The notes under the pieces are model-generated. The model ran no database searches. It was not told the DNA's origin and saw nothing but the letters and a program-made list of their open reading frames with translations. From contig CACOVB010000008.1 in NCBI GenBank assembly GCA_902630555.1, positions 1 through 34,529 of the forward strand: a stretch of DNA of 34,529 nucleotides, in the 5' to 3' direction. Of the stretch, positions 1 to 9,886 are shown in pieces (the stretch's first letter is position 1; every line of letters starts with the position of its first letter). The position numbers and the translations under genes are program-made. Source of the stretch: an uncultured SAR116 cluster alpha proteobacterium (lineage in GTDB: Bacteria > Pseudomonadota > Alphaproteobacteria > Puniceispirillales > Marisalimonadaceae).

Positions 1-68
1 CCAGGTATTATTCATGATATAATATAATTCAGTAAAATGAAGACTTAGGTGATTAAAGGGTGGAGAGG

Positions 69-401
69 ATGAAAAAATCTAAATTAATAAATTATACTAC
101 TCAAGATTTTGTTTCAGAAAAAGAATTAGAACTTAAATTATTTAGATGGAACAATGTAAAAGACAAATATTTACCAAAGTTAAAAGCAAATGGAATTTTA
201 AGAATGGTTACTACGAAGGTTTGGAATAAAGAAGGTGTTAGCAGATTAGGGCATTTATTTGAATATGAAGATGATAAAGCGTATCAAAAGTGCCAACCAA
301 TTTTTCAAGAGATTGAAAGAAATGAGAAAGAAGATCAATTGATAAAAGTTTTTGGGAATAGAGGTGTGGTTTTAGAGGAATATGATTTTAGGAATGATTA
401 A
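69..401 (+). CDS. hypothetical protein (about 110 aa)
   Basis: ORF from the track. It opens at GTG 60, but ATG at 69 (MKKSKLINYTTQDF...) is a more natural start. No family recognised. Confidence 0.6.
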   Translation: MKKSKLINYTTQDFVSEKELELKLFRWNNVKDKYLPKLKANGILRMVTTKVWNKEGVSRLGHLFEYEDDKAYQKCQPIFQEIERNEKEDQLIKVFGNRGVVLEEYDFRND

Positions 402-825
402 AAAAATATGTTTAGTGTTTATTTTTACAATATTACCTAACATTAGTAATTCGATTGAAAAAATTGACTTACAAAAACAAATTCAATCATATTCATGGAA
501 TGAAAGAATAGTTCTTTTTATTACAAAGCCAAAATATGTTCACTTTATAAACGAAGTAGACAATTTTTTTGATAAATATAAGTGCGAAAATGAAAAAAGA
601 AATTTGGAATATATCAAAATTGTTGGTGATGAAGTAAATAAATATATTTTACCTGATAAATATGAAAATAAATATGGTATTTGGTTAATTGGTTATGATG
701 GTCAAGTTAAAGGACATTCAACAGATATTTCTTTATTAAAAAAAATTCATCATCTAATAGATGAAATGCCAATAAGAAAACGAGAGATGATTGATAGTCC
801 AGAGAAAAATGGAAGATGTAATTAG
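382..825 (+). CDS. DUF4174-like secreted protein
   Basis: N-terminal signal-like hydrophobic segment (MIKKICLVFIFTILPNISNS); C-terminal 'LIDEMPIRKREM' resembles the DUF4174 C-terminal motif. Overlaps the upstream ORF by about 20 nt. Confidence 0.65.
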   Translation: MILGMIKKICLVFIFTILPNISNSIEKIDLQKQIQSYSWNERIVLFITKPKYVHFINEVDNFFDKYKCENEKRNLEYIKIVGDEVNKYILPDKYENKYGIWLIGYDGQVKGHSTDISLLKKIHHLIDEMPIRKREMIDSPEKNGRCN

Positions 826-862
826 TTAAATTTAAGTTTAAAACTAATAGTGAGTTTTAATG

Positions 863-939
863 TGGTGCGCTCGAGAGGATTCGAACCCCTGACCCCTAGA
901 TTCGTAGTCTAGTGCTCTATCCAGCTGAGCTACGAGCGC
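863..939 (-). tRNA. tRNA-Arg (anticodon ACG), CCA encoded
   Basis: Minus strand reads GCGCTCGTAGCTCAGCTGGATAGAGCACTAGACTACGAATCTAGGGGTCAGGGGTTCGAATCCTCTCGAGCGCACCA. The GCGCTCG/CGAGCGC acceptor stem, CTAGA/TCTAG anticodon stem, CTACGAA loop and GGTTCGAATCC T-arm are all present. Confidence 0.97.
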
Positions 940-1007
940 ATTTTTTATTGACTTTTTTAGCTTCATTTATACTCATAATTTAGGTGTCACCACATTTATT
1001 TATTAAA

Positions 1008-1036
1008 TTGACTAAAAAAATCATCATATATATCTT
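1008..1036 (+). promoter_or_regulatory. candidate sigma70-type promoter for gpt
   Basis: TTGACT (1008-1013), 17-nt spacer, TATCTT (1031-1036), upstream of gpt. Weak evidence in AT-rich DNA. Confidence 0.3.
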
Positions 1037-1167
1037 TACCTAACACAAATCACTTATTCTTCAAACAATCGAATAATCATAAATTAAATTATTTACAAAT
1101 ATATGTGAATTTGATTTATAAATTCATATTAGTTAAAGTTTTAAAATTAAATTTACATGAGATTATT

Positions 1168-1650
1168 ATGAATAGTTATGAAAAATCATTTCCAGTATCT
1201 TGGGAAGAAATACATCGAAATAGTAAAGCTTTAGCATGGAGGCTGCATGATATATCTTCATTTAAAGGCATTATAGCTGTAACAAGAGGTGGATTAGTTC
1301 CTGCAGCTATTGTAGCTAGAGAACTAGATATGAGATTGATTGATACAGTTTGTGTAAGTTCATATAAAGAAAAATCAAGAAGCGACGTTGAGTTTTTAAA
1401 AAATAAAACCATGGCTCAAGATGGTAATAATTGGTTAATAGTTGACGATTTGGTTGACACTGGTGAAACAATAAAAGCTTTAAGGCCAATTCTTCCTAAA
1501 GCCCACTATGCTACAGTATATGCAAAACCTGCTGGAAGAGCTCAAGTAGATACCTTTATTACTGAAGTATCTCAAGACACGTGGATCTATTTTCCATGGG
1601 ACTTAGAGATGAAACCTGCACCAACTATAAGTGAGCAAATAAATAAATAA
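1168..1650 (+). CDS. gpt: xanthine(-guanine) phosphoribosyltransferase
   Basis: PRTase motif 'WLIVDDLVDTGETIKALR' and 'GIIAVTRGGLVPAAIVARELD'. Internal ATG at 1168 (MNSYEKSFPVSWEEIHR) preferred over the track start at 1105. Confidence 0.92.
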   Translation: MNSYEKSFPVSWEEIHRNSKALAWRLHDISSFKGIIAVTRGGLVPAAIVARELDMRLIDTVCVSSYKEKSRSDVEFLKNKTMAQDGNNWLIVDDLVDTGETIKALRPILPKAHYATVYAKPAGRAQVDTFITEVSQDTWIYFPWDLEMKPAPTISEQINK

Positions 1651-1701
1651 TAAAGTTGACTATTTAAATTAATTTCATTAAGAACTTTCAATGAGGTTAT
1701 T

Positions 1702-1836
1702 ATGAAAAGAACATTTCAACCAAGCAATTTAGTTAGAAAAAGAAGACACGGTTTTAGAGCAAGAATGGCAACTGTTGGTGGCAGAAATGTTATTAGAAGA
1801 CGTCGTGCAAAAGGAAGAAAAAGACTATCAGCTTAA
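1702..1836 (+). CDS. rpmH: 50S ribosomal protein L34
   Basis: Short ORF missing from the track: [44 protein letters not shown] (44 aa), directly upstream of rnpA. Confidence 0.98.
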   Translation: MKRTFQPSNLVRKRRHGFRARMATVGGRNVIRRRRAKGRKRLSA

Positions 1837-1848
1837 AACAAAGCTTTT

Positions 1849-2196
1849 ATGACTTTAACAACTATAAAAAAAAGATCTGAATTTATAAGATCTAATAAAT
1901 TTTCAAAAAAAATTTATACTCCAAACTTTATTATTCAAAAACTTGAATCAAACAAAAATGATAATATACCTCATTTTGGTTTTACTATTACAAAAAAAAT
2001 TGGCTCAGCTATTGTAAGAAATAAAATTAAAAGAAGACTTAAATCAATCATAAGAGAATTATTAAAATATAAAGATAAATATTTTGATTTCAGCTTTAAT
2101 TATATATTGATTTGTAAAAAAGAAATTGTAAAAGTTTCTTATGATGACTTAGAAAATGAATTAATGGATAATTTTAAATCTAATAGAGTTAGCTAA
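1849..2196 (+). CDS. rnpA: ribonuclease P protein component
   Basis: Position after rpmH; RnpA signature 'FGFTITKKIGSAIVRNKIKRRLKSIIRE'. Confidence 0.95.
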   Translation: MTLTTIKKRSEFIRSNKFSKKIYTPNFIIQKLESNKNDNIPHFGFTITKKIGSAIVRNKIKRRLKSIIRELLKYKDKYFDFSFNYILICKKEIVKVSYDDLENELMDNFKSNRVS

Positions 2197-2203
2197 TCTT
2201 GAA

Positions 2204-2461
2204 ATGATAAATATATTTGAAAAATCAATTAAAATTTTAATTTTAATTCTCTTAAAAGCTTACAAGTTTTTAATATCACCTTTTCTTGGAACTAACTGCC
2301 GCTTTTTACCATCATGTTCAGATTATGCATATGAAGCAATTACTAATAAGGGAGTGATAAAAGGTGGAGCTTTAGCTATTAAAAGATTAACAAAATGTCA
2401 TCCTTGGGGTAAAAGTGGTTATGATCCTGTTAACAAACAAAAAAAAGAAAATATTTTATGA
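2204..2461 (+). CDS. yidD: membrane protein insertion efficiency factor YidD
   Basis: 'LISPFLGTNCRFLPSCSDYAYEAI...KRLTKCHPWGKSGYDPV' YidD signature; 4-nt overlap with yidC. Confidence 0.96.
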   Translation: MINIFEKSIKILILILLKAYKFLISPFLGTNCRFLPSCSDYAYEAITNKGVIKGGALAIKRLTKCHPWGKSGYDPVNKQKKENIL

Positions 2462-4164
2462 ATCCAGATACTAGAAATTTAATTGCAGCTATTTGTCTTT
2501 CAATGTCAGTTTTGATTGGATACCAAATTTTATTTGGTGAACCAGCTCAGCAAAATGTAAAAAAAGAACAACAGTTAGTCGATAAAAATAATGAACCTTC
2601 AATTGAACTGCCTAAAGACAATAATACATCTTTGACAGAAGTTACAAAGAAGACAAGAAATATAGATAGAATTAATATTGTTAATGATGAGCTTGAAGGA
2701 TCAATTTCACTTCTTGGAGCAAGAATAGATGATTTAGTTTTAAAAAATTACAGAAAAACTCTTGATCCAGAAAGTGATCAGATAAGGTTCTTAAAAAAAA
2801 TTGATGAAAGAGAGCCATTTTTCATTCAATTTGGCTGGAGTTCACCAAATAAAGATAAAGTTCCTAATGGAAATACAGTGTGGAAGGGTTCTAAATCTTC
2901 TTTAGACTCAAATAATCCCGTGACATTGTCATGGAATAATGGAAAAGGATTAAAATTTTCTCAGATAATATCTATAGATGATAATTACATGATTAAGGTT
3001 ATCCAAAAGGTAAAAAATGAAACTAAAAATCCAGTAAACTTATATCCTTATGGTCTTATCAGAAGATCTGGTGAACCTAAAACCACTGATTTTTTTGTTT
3101 TACATGAGGGGCCATTGGGTGTTTTTGATGGGTCCTTAAAAGAACATAGTTATTCAGATTTAAAAGAAACTGGCCAAAAAGGAATGTCTATAAAGACTGA
3201 AGAAAATGGTGGTTGGATTGGTATAACAGATAAATATTGGATGGCAGCTTTAATACCAGATCAAAATACTAACTCTAATTTCACTTTCAGATATGTTAAT
3301 AATTCTGCATCATACCAAACTGACTTTTTAGGTGAGCTTTCAAAAATTCCAGCAAATGGAGAAATTGAAATTACATCTAGAGTATTTTCTGGAGCAAAAA
3401 AATTAAACTTGCTTGATAAATATGAAGAGGATTTAAAAATCAAAAATTTTGACTTAGCTATAGACTTTGGTTGGTTCTACTTTCTTACAAAACCATTTTT
3501 CTATGCTTTATCATGGGCAAATAATATATTAGGTAATTTTGGGTTGGCAATTCTTGCTATTACAGTAGTTGTAAAAATTATATTTTTCCCATTAGCAAAT
3601 AAATCATACAAAAGTATGGCTAGGATGAGGGTTTTAACACCTCAACTTCAACAATTGCGTGAGAGATTTGGTAATGATAGACAAAAAATGAATATGGAGA
3701 TGATGGCTCTATATAAAAGGGAAAAAGTAAATCCTGCAGCTGGATGTTTGCCGATACTTGTCCAAATTCCCGTGTTTTTTGCCTTATATAAAGTTTTATT
3801 TGTATCAATTGAAATGAGGCAAGCTCCATTTTTTGGATGGATAAAAGACTTATCTGCGTTAGACCCAACAAGTATATTTAATCTTTTTGGATTATTGCCT
3901 TATAGCACAGATTTTTTGCCAGATTTTCTTAATTTGGGAATTTGGCCTTTATTAATGGGTGCTACTATGGTGCTTCAACAAAGATTAAATCCTAAACCAC
4001 CAGATCCTGTGCAAGCTCAGATTTTTGCTTGGATGCCAGTTGTTTTTACTTTTTTACTTGCAACATTTCCTGCAGGTTTAGTGATTTACTGGACATGGAA
4101 TAATCTTTTATCAATTGCTCAACAATGGATAATTACTAGAAAAATTAATAAAGAAAAAAGTTGA
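2458..4164 (+). CDS. yidC: membrane protein insertase YidC
   Basis: 568 aa with N-terminal TM, periplasmic domain, and 'KSYKSMARMRVLTPQLQQLRERFGNDRQKMNMEMMALYKREKVNPAAGCLPILVQIPVFFALYKVL'. Confidence 0.98.
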   Translation: MNPDTRNLIAAICLSMSVLIGYQILFGEPAQQNVKKEQQLVDKNNEPSIELPKDNNTSLTEVTKKTRNIDRINIVNDELEGSISLLGARIDDLVLKNYRKTLDPESDQIRFLKKIDEREPFFIQFGWSSPNKDKVPNGNTVWKGSKSSLDSNNPVTLSWNNGKGLKFSQIISIDDNYMIKVIQKVKNETKNPVNLYPYGLIRRSGEPKTTDFFVLHEGPLGVFDGSLKEHSYSDLKETGQKGMSIKTEENGGWIGITDKYWMAALIPDQNTNSNFTFRYVNNSASYQTDFLGELSKIPANGEIEITSRVFSGAKKLNLLDKYEEDLKIKNFDLAIDFGWFYFLTKPFFYALSWANNILGNFGLAILAITVVVKIIFFPLANKSYKSMARMRVLTPQLQQLRERFGNDRQKMNMEMMALYKREKVNPAAGCLPILVQIPVFFALYKVLFVSIEMRQAPFFGWIKDLSALDPTSIFNLFGLLPYSTDFLPDFLNLGIWPLLMGATMVLQQRLNPKPPDPVQAQIFAWMPVVFTFLLATFPAGLVIYWTWNNLLSIAQQWIITRKINKEKS

Positions 4165-4167
4165 ATA

Positions 4168-4809
4168 TTGGAATTTTCAGATGAAGATAAAGAAATTGGC
4201 AGAAAACTATTTTTAGGAGATTGTCAATTTATCAAATCATGTGTGTCCCTTGATACATTGCCTTCACAAAACAATAGTGAAGTTGCATTTTTTGGAAGAT
4301 CTAATGTAGGTAAAAGTTCTTTAATCAATTCTTTAACTAATAAAAAAAAACTAGCTAAATTTAGTAAGACACCTGGAAGAACTAGGCAATTAAATTTTTT
4401 TAAAATTGAAAATAAATTACATAGTTTAAATTTTGTTGATTTACCAGGATATGGATTTGCAAAAGTATCAAAAATAGAGCAAAGAGAATGGAGAAATCTT
4501 ATTTTTGACTATATTTCTTCAAGACAAAATTTAAGAACAATACTTTTATTGATAGATGCAAGAAGAGAATTAACTAAAGAGGATAATAAGATGATAGATT
4601 TTTTTGAAAACCAAGGCTTAGGATGGACATGTGTCATAACAAAAGCCGATAAAATAAAAAAATCAGAAGTTTCTTCAAAAATGATTAATTTAAAAAATGC
4701 ATTAAAAAATAAGATTACCCTATACCCACATCTTTTTTGTACATCTAGCGAAAAGAAAACAGGGCTAGAAGAATTGAGAGCATACATAGCAATGTTTGCA
4801 AAAAATTAG
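4168..4809 (+). CDS. engB: ribosome biogenesis GTP-binding protein EngB/YihA
   Basis: G1 'GRSNVGKSSLIN', G3 'DLPGYGFAKV', G4 'TKADK'. Starts at TTG 4168, 3 nt after the yidC stop. Confidence 0.95.
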   Translation: MEFSDEDKEIGRKLFLGDCQFIKSCVSLDTLPSQNNSEVAFFGRSNVGKSSLINSLTNKKKLAKFSKTPGRTRQLNFFKIENKLHSLNFVDLPGYGFAKVSKIEQREWRNLIFDYISSRQNLRTILLLIDARRELTKEDNKMIDFFENQGLGWTCVITKADKIKKSEVSSKMINLKNALKNKITLYPHLFCTSSEKKTGLEELRAYIAMFAKN

Positions 4810-4853
4810 ATTTATTTATAATGTAAGATGAAACAAATGAAAATAGTAATGAT

Positions 4854-5738
4854 ATGCAAAATAATTTGAATGATAAAGCTGAAATCCTAATGGAAACACT
4901 TCCTTTTATGAGGAGGTATTCAAACAAAGTTATAGTTATAAAATTTGGTGGGCATGCTATGGGGAAAAAAGAATACGTAAAGACTTTTGCTCAAGATGTA
5001 TCGCTTCTGCAACAGGTAGGAATACTTCCAATAGTAGTCCATGGTGGTGGCCCCCAAATTGGAGAAATGCTCAAAAAATTAAAAATTGAAAGTAATTTTA
5101 TTGATGGTTTAAGAGTTACTGATGCAGCAACTATCGATGTTGTTGAAATGGTTTTATGTGGCATCATTAATAAAAGTATTGTCTCAGCAATATCAAATGA
5201 GGGTGCTAATGCAGTTGGGATATCTGGTAAAGATGGGAATTTAATTTCTGCAAAGAGATTGTCAGTAATAGATAAAAACTCTGATTCCAATCTTGAGAAT
5301 GTTGTAGATTTAGGTTTTGTTGGAGAGCCAAACAAAATTAATACAGATGTAATTCAAGCTTTGATAAATCAAAAAATGATTCCAATCATTGCACCAGTTG
5401 GTATTGGTGAAAATGGTCTTTCATATAATATTAATGCTGACACAGCTGCAGGTGCAATTGCTTCGGCAATGAAAGCCACACGAATGATGATGTTAACAGA
5501 CGTTGAAGGTGTGTTAGATAGTAAAGGTGAAATTATTACAGAGTTATCTATAAAAAAATGTAAGGAATTAATCAAAGAAAATGTTGTTCATGGAGGAATG
5601 ATACCTAAAATTAATACTTGTATTAAAACAGTTCAAGACGGAGCTGAAGCAGCTGTTATAATGGATGGTAGAAAAAAACATTCTCTTTTGGTTGAACTAT
5701 TCACTGAAGATGGTGTTGGAACTTTAATTAAAGATTAG
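4854..5738 (+). CDS. argB: acetylglutamate kinase
   Basis: 'VIKFGGHAMG', 'VVHGGGPQIGEMLKKL', 'GGMIPKINTCIKTV'. Confidence 0.97.
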   Translation: MQNNLNDKAEILMETLPFMRRYSNKVIVIKFGGHAMGKKEYVKTFAQDVSLLQQVGILPIVVHGGGPQIGEMLKKLKIESNFIDGLRVTDAATIDVVEMVLCGIINKSIVSAISNEGANAVGISGKDGNLISAKRLSVIDKNSDSNLENVVDLGFVGEPNKINTDVIQALINQKMIPIIAPVGIGENGLSYNINADTAAGAIASAMKATRMMMLTDVEGVLDSKGEIITELSIKKCKELIKENVVHGGMIPKINTCIKTVQDGAEAAVIMDGRKKHSLLVELFTEDGVGTLIKD

Positions 5739-5760
5739 TTTAATCAATGGTTGAATATAA

Positions 5761-6435
5761 ATGATTTATCAAAATAGTTTTCAAAATTGGATCTTTGATT
5801 TAGATAATACAATGTATGATATTAATTTAGGTCTATTTAAAAAAATTTCCAATAGAATAACTGATTTTATAATTTCTAAATATTCTTTAGATATTGATCA
5901 GGCTAAAAAAATTCAAAAAGAATATTATTTGAAATATGGCTTAACTTTAAGAGGTTTAATTGTCGAAAAAAAATTAGAGCCAGAAGAATTTCTTGATTAT
6001 GTTCATGACGTTGAACATCCGGAATTAGAAAAAAATGATAAATTAATATCAAAGATAAGAATATTGGAAGGAAAGAAAATAATCTTTACAAACGCTACGT
6101 CAAAACATGCAAAAAAAATTTTAAAAATATTAGAATTAGAACATGATTTTGATCAAATTATTGATATTAAAGATTTAGAATATATTCCCAAGCCAGACAA
6201 AAGATCGTATAAAAAGTTATTAGAATGTTTAAATCTTAATAAAGAAAATTTAGATAAAACAATTTTTTTTGAGGATACAGTCAAAAATTTGATACCAGCT
6301 AAAGAACTTGGAATTACGACTGTGTGGATGAAAAATTCAATAAATGAAAAAGATTTTATAAAAAATTGTAATTTCATAGACTATAGTTTTAATAATTTGA
6401 ATGAGTTTTTAGATACAATAAAAATGAGAGGATAA
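5761..6435 (+). CDS. HAD-family hydrolase, pyrimidine 5'-nucleotidase type
   Basis: '[11 protein letters not shown]' HAD motif I, '[15 protein letters not shown]' motif II, '[22 protein letters not shown]' motif IV; located between argB and dapD. Confidence 0.9.
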   Translation: MIYQNSFQNWIFDLDNTMYDINLGLFKKISNRITDFIISKYSLDIDQAKKIQKEYYLKYGLTLRGLIVEKKLEPEEFLDYVHDVEHPELEKNDKLISKIRILEGKKIIFTNATSKHAKKILKILELEHDFDQIIDIKDLEYIPKPDKRSYKKLLECLNLNKENLDKTIFFEDTVKNLIPAKELGITTVWMKNSINEKDFIKNCNFIDYSFNNLNEFLDTIKMRG

Positions 6436-6436
6436 T

Positions 6437-7297
6437 ATGGATCAAGATAATTTAAAAAATGTTATAGATAAGGCCTTTGATAATATTTCAGATGTAGGTA
6501 TAAATGCAAAAGGGGAGATAAGAGACGCTGTTGATGAAACATTAAATTTACTTGATTCAGGAAAGCTTAGAGTAGCTGAGCCTCTTGGCTCTAGTAAGTG
6601 GCGTGTAAATCAGTGGTCTAAAAAAGCTGTCTTACTTTCATTTAGACTAAACGATATGGGAATAATTAAAGGTGGACCTGAAAGTTGGGATTGTGGTCCT
6701 TCTGTTTGGTGGGATAAGGTTAAATCAAAATTTTCAAACTGGTCATCTGATGATTTTAAAAAGGCAGGATTTAGAGCAGTTCCAGGTTCAATAGTAAGAC
6801 ATTCAGCTTTCATTAACAAAAATGTTGTTTTAATGCCATCTTTTGTTAATTTGGGCGCTTTTGTAGATGAGGGTGCAATGATTGATACGTGGGCAACTGT
6901 TGGATCTTGTGCACAAATCGGTAAAAATGTTCATTTATCTGGAGGTGCAGGTATCGGTGGTGTACTAGAACCTTTACAAGCTGATCCAGTCATTATAGAG
7001 GACAATTGTTTTATTGGTGCACGTTCTGAAGTTGCAGAAGGTGTTATTGTAGAAGAAGGGTCTGTTTTATCGATGGGAGTTTATATAGGCGCTTCAACAA
7101 AAGTTGTTGATAGATCAACTGGCGAAATTTATATGGGAAGAGTCCCATCATATTCAGTAGTTGTCCCAGGTTCTATGGCTGGAAGTAAAAATAACGAAAC
7201 ATCCAATTCACCTAATTTATATTGTGCGGTAATAGTAAAAAGAGTTGATGCTAAAACCAGATCAAAAACATCAGTCAATGATTTGTTAAGAGACTAA
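6437..7297 (+). CDS. dapD: 2,3,4,5-tetrahydropyridine-2,6-dicarboxylate N-succinyltransferase
   Basis: Left-handed beta-helix hexapeptides; '[50 protein letters not shown]'. Confidence 0.98.
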   Translation: MDQDNLKNVIDKAFDNISDVGINAKGEIRDAVDETLNLLDSGKLRVAEPLGSSKWRVNQWSKKAVLLSFRLNDMGIIKGGPESWDCGPSVWWDKVKSKFSNWSSDDFKKAGFRAVPGSIVRHSAFINKNVVLMPSFVNLGAFVDEGAMIDTWATVGSCAQIGKNVHLSGGAGIGGVLEPLQADPVIIEDNCFIGARSEVAEGVIVEEGSVLSMGVYIGASTKVVDRSTGEIYMGRVPSYSVVVPGSMAGSKNNETSNSPNLYCAVIVKRVDAKTRSKTSVNDLLRD

Positions 7298-7301
7298 TTT
7301 A

Positions 7302-8453
7302 ATGAGTTTAGATCCTGTCAAACTGGCGTCAGATTTAATAAAAATAAAAAGTATAACTCCTCACGGGCAAGAGGCTATAAATCTCATCAAGTTAATTTTA
7401 GAAAATCATGGTTTTGATTGTAAAATACTAACTTTTGGAGATGGAGAAGATGAGGTCGTAAATTTATACGCAAGATATGGAAAAAAATCTCCAAATTTGT
7501 GTTTTGCAGGACATGTTGATGTAGTACCTGAAGGAAGTTCTGAGGACTGGTCTTTTGGACCATTTTCAGGCGAAATAATTAATGATCAACTTTGTGGCAG
7601 AGGTGCAGTAGATATGAAATCATCAATTGCAACTTTTATTTCATCAGCAATAGAGTTCTTAGAAGAAAATGATGAATTTGAAAGTCTAGGTAGCATCTCC
7701 TTTATTATTACTTCGGATGAAGAAGGTAAAGCAATAAATGGGACTAAAAAAGTCGTTGAATGGTTAAAAAACAATAAAGAAAACATAGATGATTGTATTG
7801 TAGGTGAGCCTACTAACCCTGATAAGTTAGGCGACATGATTAAGATTGGAAGAAGAGGTAGTTATTCAGGAAATTTAATTGTCAATGGTATTCAAGGACA
7901 CGTTGGATATCCTCATCTAGCTAAAAATCCAATAAACTCAATGTTAAAATTAGTTCAACCACTTTCTGAAGTAGAGCTAGATGAAGGAAATGAAAATTTT
8001 GAACCCTCTACTATTATGATTACAAGTATAGATGTTGGAAATCCATCATATAATATTATTCCTGCAAAGGTAAATGTTAAGTTTAATATTAGATTTAATA
8101 ATATTCATAGTTCAAAAAGTTTAACTAAAATGCTCACTGAAAAATTTAAATCTCTTAATATTTCAAATTACTCATTTGATTATTTTTGTAATGCTGAACC
8201 TTTTTATACAAATCCTGGCCATTTAGTAGAATCATTAAAAAGCGCAATAAAATCAATAACAGGACTTGTTCCAAATTTATCTACTAATGGAGGAACTTCA
8301 GATGCAAGATTTATTAGAGATATTTGTCCTGTAGTAGAATTTGGTTTAGTAGGAAAGCTTATGCATAAAATTGATGAAAAAGTTTCTATAGATGATATAA
8401 ATAATTTAAAGAAAATTTATAAAAACTTTTTAGAAATATATTTTGCTAAGTAA
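7302..8453 (+). CDS. dapE: succinyl-diaminopimelate desuccinylase
   Basis: M20 peptidase motifs 'FAGHVDVVPEG', 'GRGAVDMKSS', 'TSDEEG', 'STNGGTSDARFI'; follows dapD. Confidence 0.97.
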   Translation: MSLDPVKLASDLIKIKSITPHGQEAINLIKLILENHGFDCKILTFGDGEDEVVNLYARYGKKSPNLCFAGHVDVVPEGSSEDWSFGPFSGEIINDQLCGRGAVDMKSSIATFISSAIEFLEENDEFESLGSISFIITSDEEGKAINGTKKVVEWLKNNKENIDDCIVGEPTNPDKLGDMIKIGRRGSYSGNLIVNGIQGHVGYPHLAKNPINSMLKLVQPLSEVELDEGNENFEPSTIMITSIDVGNPSYNIIPAKVNVKFNIRFNNIHSSKSLTKMLTEKFKSLNISNYSFDYFCNAEPFYTNPGHLVESLKSAIKSITGLVPNLSTNGGTSDARFIRDICPVVEFGLVGKLMHKIDEKVSIDDINNLKKIYKNFLEIYFAK

Positions 8454-8454
8454 T

Positions 8455-9039
8455 ATGATAAGCCCGCCTCCTTCCTTTATTGATATAAAAAATGGTTTTA
8501 AATCCTCTTTTGATTTTATAAGAAAAAAAAGTAATGTTGATAATTTATTTGAGTTAGATAATGAAAAATTTTGGCAAAGCTGTTGGATTGTTTTTTTTAT
8601 TAATGCACTAGTAGCAGTTTTAGCTTCATATGGCATCAAGGCGTCATTTGATATTTCAATGAAGGCAAATCTTTTGCCAAAACTATTATTAATAACAGTT
8701 ATAGATATCTCATTATTTGCAATATTGATTTATTATATTTTTAAAAACTTAAACAAAGATAATCTTTTTTTTAAATTTATAATTCCTTTCAATTGGATAC
8801 AAGCTTTTCAAGCTTTTATTATGTTATCATTTACTTTTTTTGGATTATTTTTACCTGCTTCTATATTTTTATTTTTTGGTTTTGCATTAATCATTTTTGT
8901 GACATTTGCTTTATGGAGGTTAGGAAAAGATGAAGTTGGTTTTAGTGGTTGGGGAGCCGCTGGATTAATTATTTTGTCTGTTCTGACTGAGGGAGGAATT
9001 GGTTTAATATCAAGGTCAGTATCAAAACTTTTTATATAG
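8455..9039 (+). CDS. hypothetical multi-pass membrane protein
   Basis: Start at ATG 8455 (MISPPPSF...), 1 nt after the dapE stop; several hydrophobic segments; convergent 3' overlap with truA. Confidence 0.75.
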   Translation: MISPPPSFIDIKNGFKSSFDFIRKKSNVDNLFELDNEKFWQSCWIVFFINALVAVLASYGIKASFDISMKANLLPKLLLITVIDISLFAILIYYIFKNLNKDNLFFKFIIPFNWIQAFQAFIMLSFTFFGLFLPASIFLFFGFALIIFVTFALWRLGKDEVGFSGWGAAGLIILSVLTEGGIGLISRSVSKLFI

Positions 9040-9886
9040 TAAGGTTCATTGGCCAATTTGGTTCTAACAGATTTTTTGGGTATTCAATTTTTGTTAAAAA
9101 TAATCCATGTGCTGGAGCAGTTTCACCAGCTTCATCTCTTGATTTAAGCTTAAGAATTTTTTCGATTTCATTTGGGTGCCAAATATCTAAACCAACTTTG
9201 ATGAGTGACCCTACAATAATTCTAACTTGATTATGTAAAAAACTTTTTGCTTCTATCGTAAAGGTTAATATATTTTTTTTGCTTTCCATATCAAAATCAA
9301 TTTTATCGATTGTTTTTACAGGAGTTAACGCCTGGCAAGATCTAGATCGAAAACTAGTAAAATCGTGCTTTCCAATTAAAAATTTAGAAGCTTTCTTCAT
9401 ATTATTTATATTTAACTTTTGTCTAATATGCCAAAAATTTTCATTTAACTTAAGAGGAAATGCTGATCTTAGTAAAAATTTATATTTATAAGTTCTTTTA
9501 ATAGCAGAAAATCTTGCATTAAATTCAAAGGATACATTTTGAATAGAAATTATTCTTATCTCAGTCCTTATCAATAAAGAATTAAATGCTGTCATTATAT
9601 ATATGTTACTTTTACTAGAAAACCTGTTTAATTTTGGGATATCAATATGTGCAACTTGTCCTAATGCATTTACGCCTGCATCAGTTCTTCCGGCACCTTG
9701 AACAGGACAATCTATTTTAAAGAGAATTTTAGCAACTCGTTCAATTTCTCCTTGAACAGATTTCCCATTATTTTGTTTTTGCCATCCAACTAAATTCTTT
9801 CCATTATATTCTATTAATAATGCCAATCTAATTTTTTCAACTTCATTATAAATCAATGACTTCACCAACATTAAAATTATGACCAT
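9032..9886 (-). CDS. truA: tRNA pseudouridine(38-40) synthase TruA
   Basis: 'GAGRTDAGVNALGQVAHIDI', 'RTYKYKFL', 'FLHNQVRIIVGSLIKVG'. The start is uncertain within the fmt overlap. Confidence 0.95.
   Translation of the reverse strand: MVIILMLVKSLIYNEVEKIRLALLIEYNGKNLVGWQKQNNGKSVQGEIERVAKILFKIDCPVQGAGRTDAGVNALGQVAHIDIPKLNRFSSKSNIYIMTAFNSLLIRTEIRIISIQNVSFEFNARFSAIKRTYKYKFLLRSAFPLKLNENFWHIRQKLNINNMKKASKFLIGKHDFTSFRSRSCQALTPVKTIDKIDFDMESKKNILTFTIEAKSFLHNQVRIIVGSLIKVGLDIWHPNEIEKILKLKSRDEAGETAPAHGLFLTKIEYPKNLLEPNWPMNLTI

Noticed and set aside
1105-1167. N-terminal extension of gpt (MNLIYKFILVKVLKLNLHEII)
   Set aside because: AT-rich leader with no homology to known Gpt N-termini; the ATG at 1168 matches the usual protein start.
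1176-1412. Antisense ORFs in the track (for example 1176..1412 -, 4991..5335 -, 13281..13499 +, 30613..30936 +)
   Set aside because: They lie wholly inside strongly recognised genes on the other strand and show no family motifs; expected by chance.
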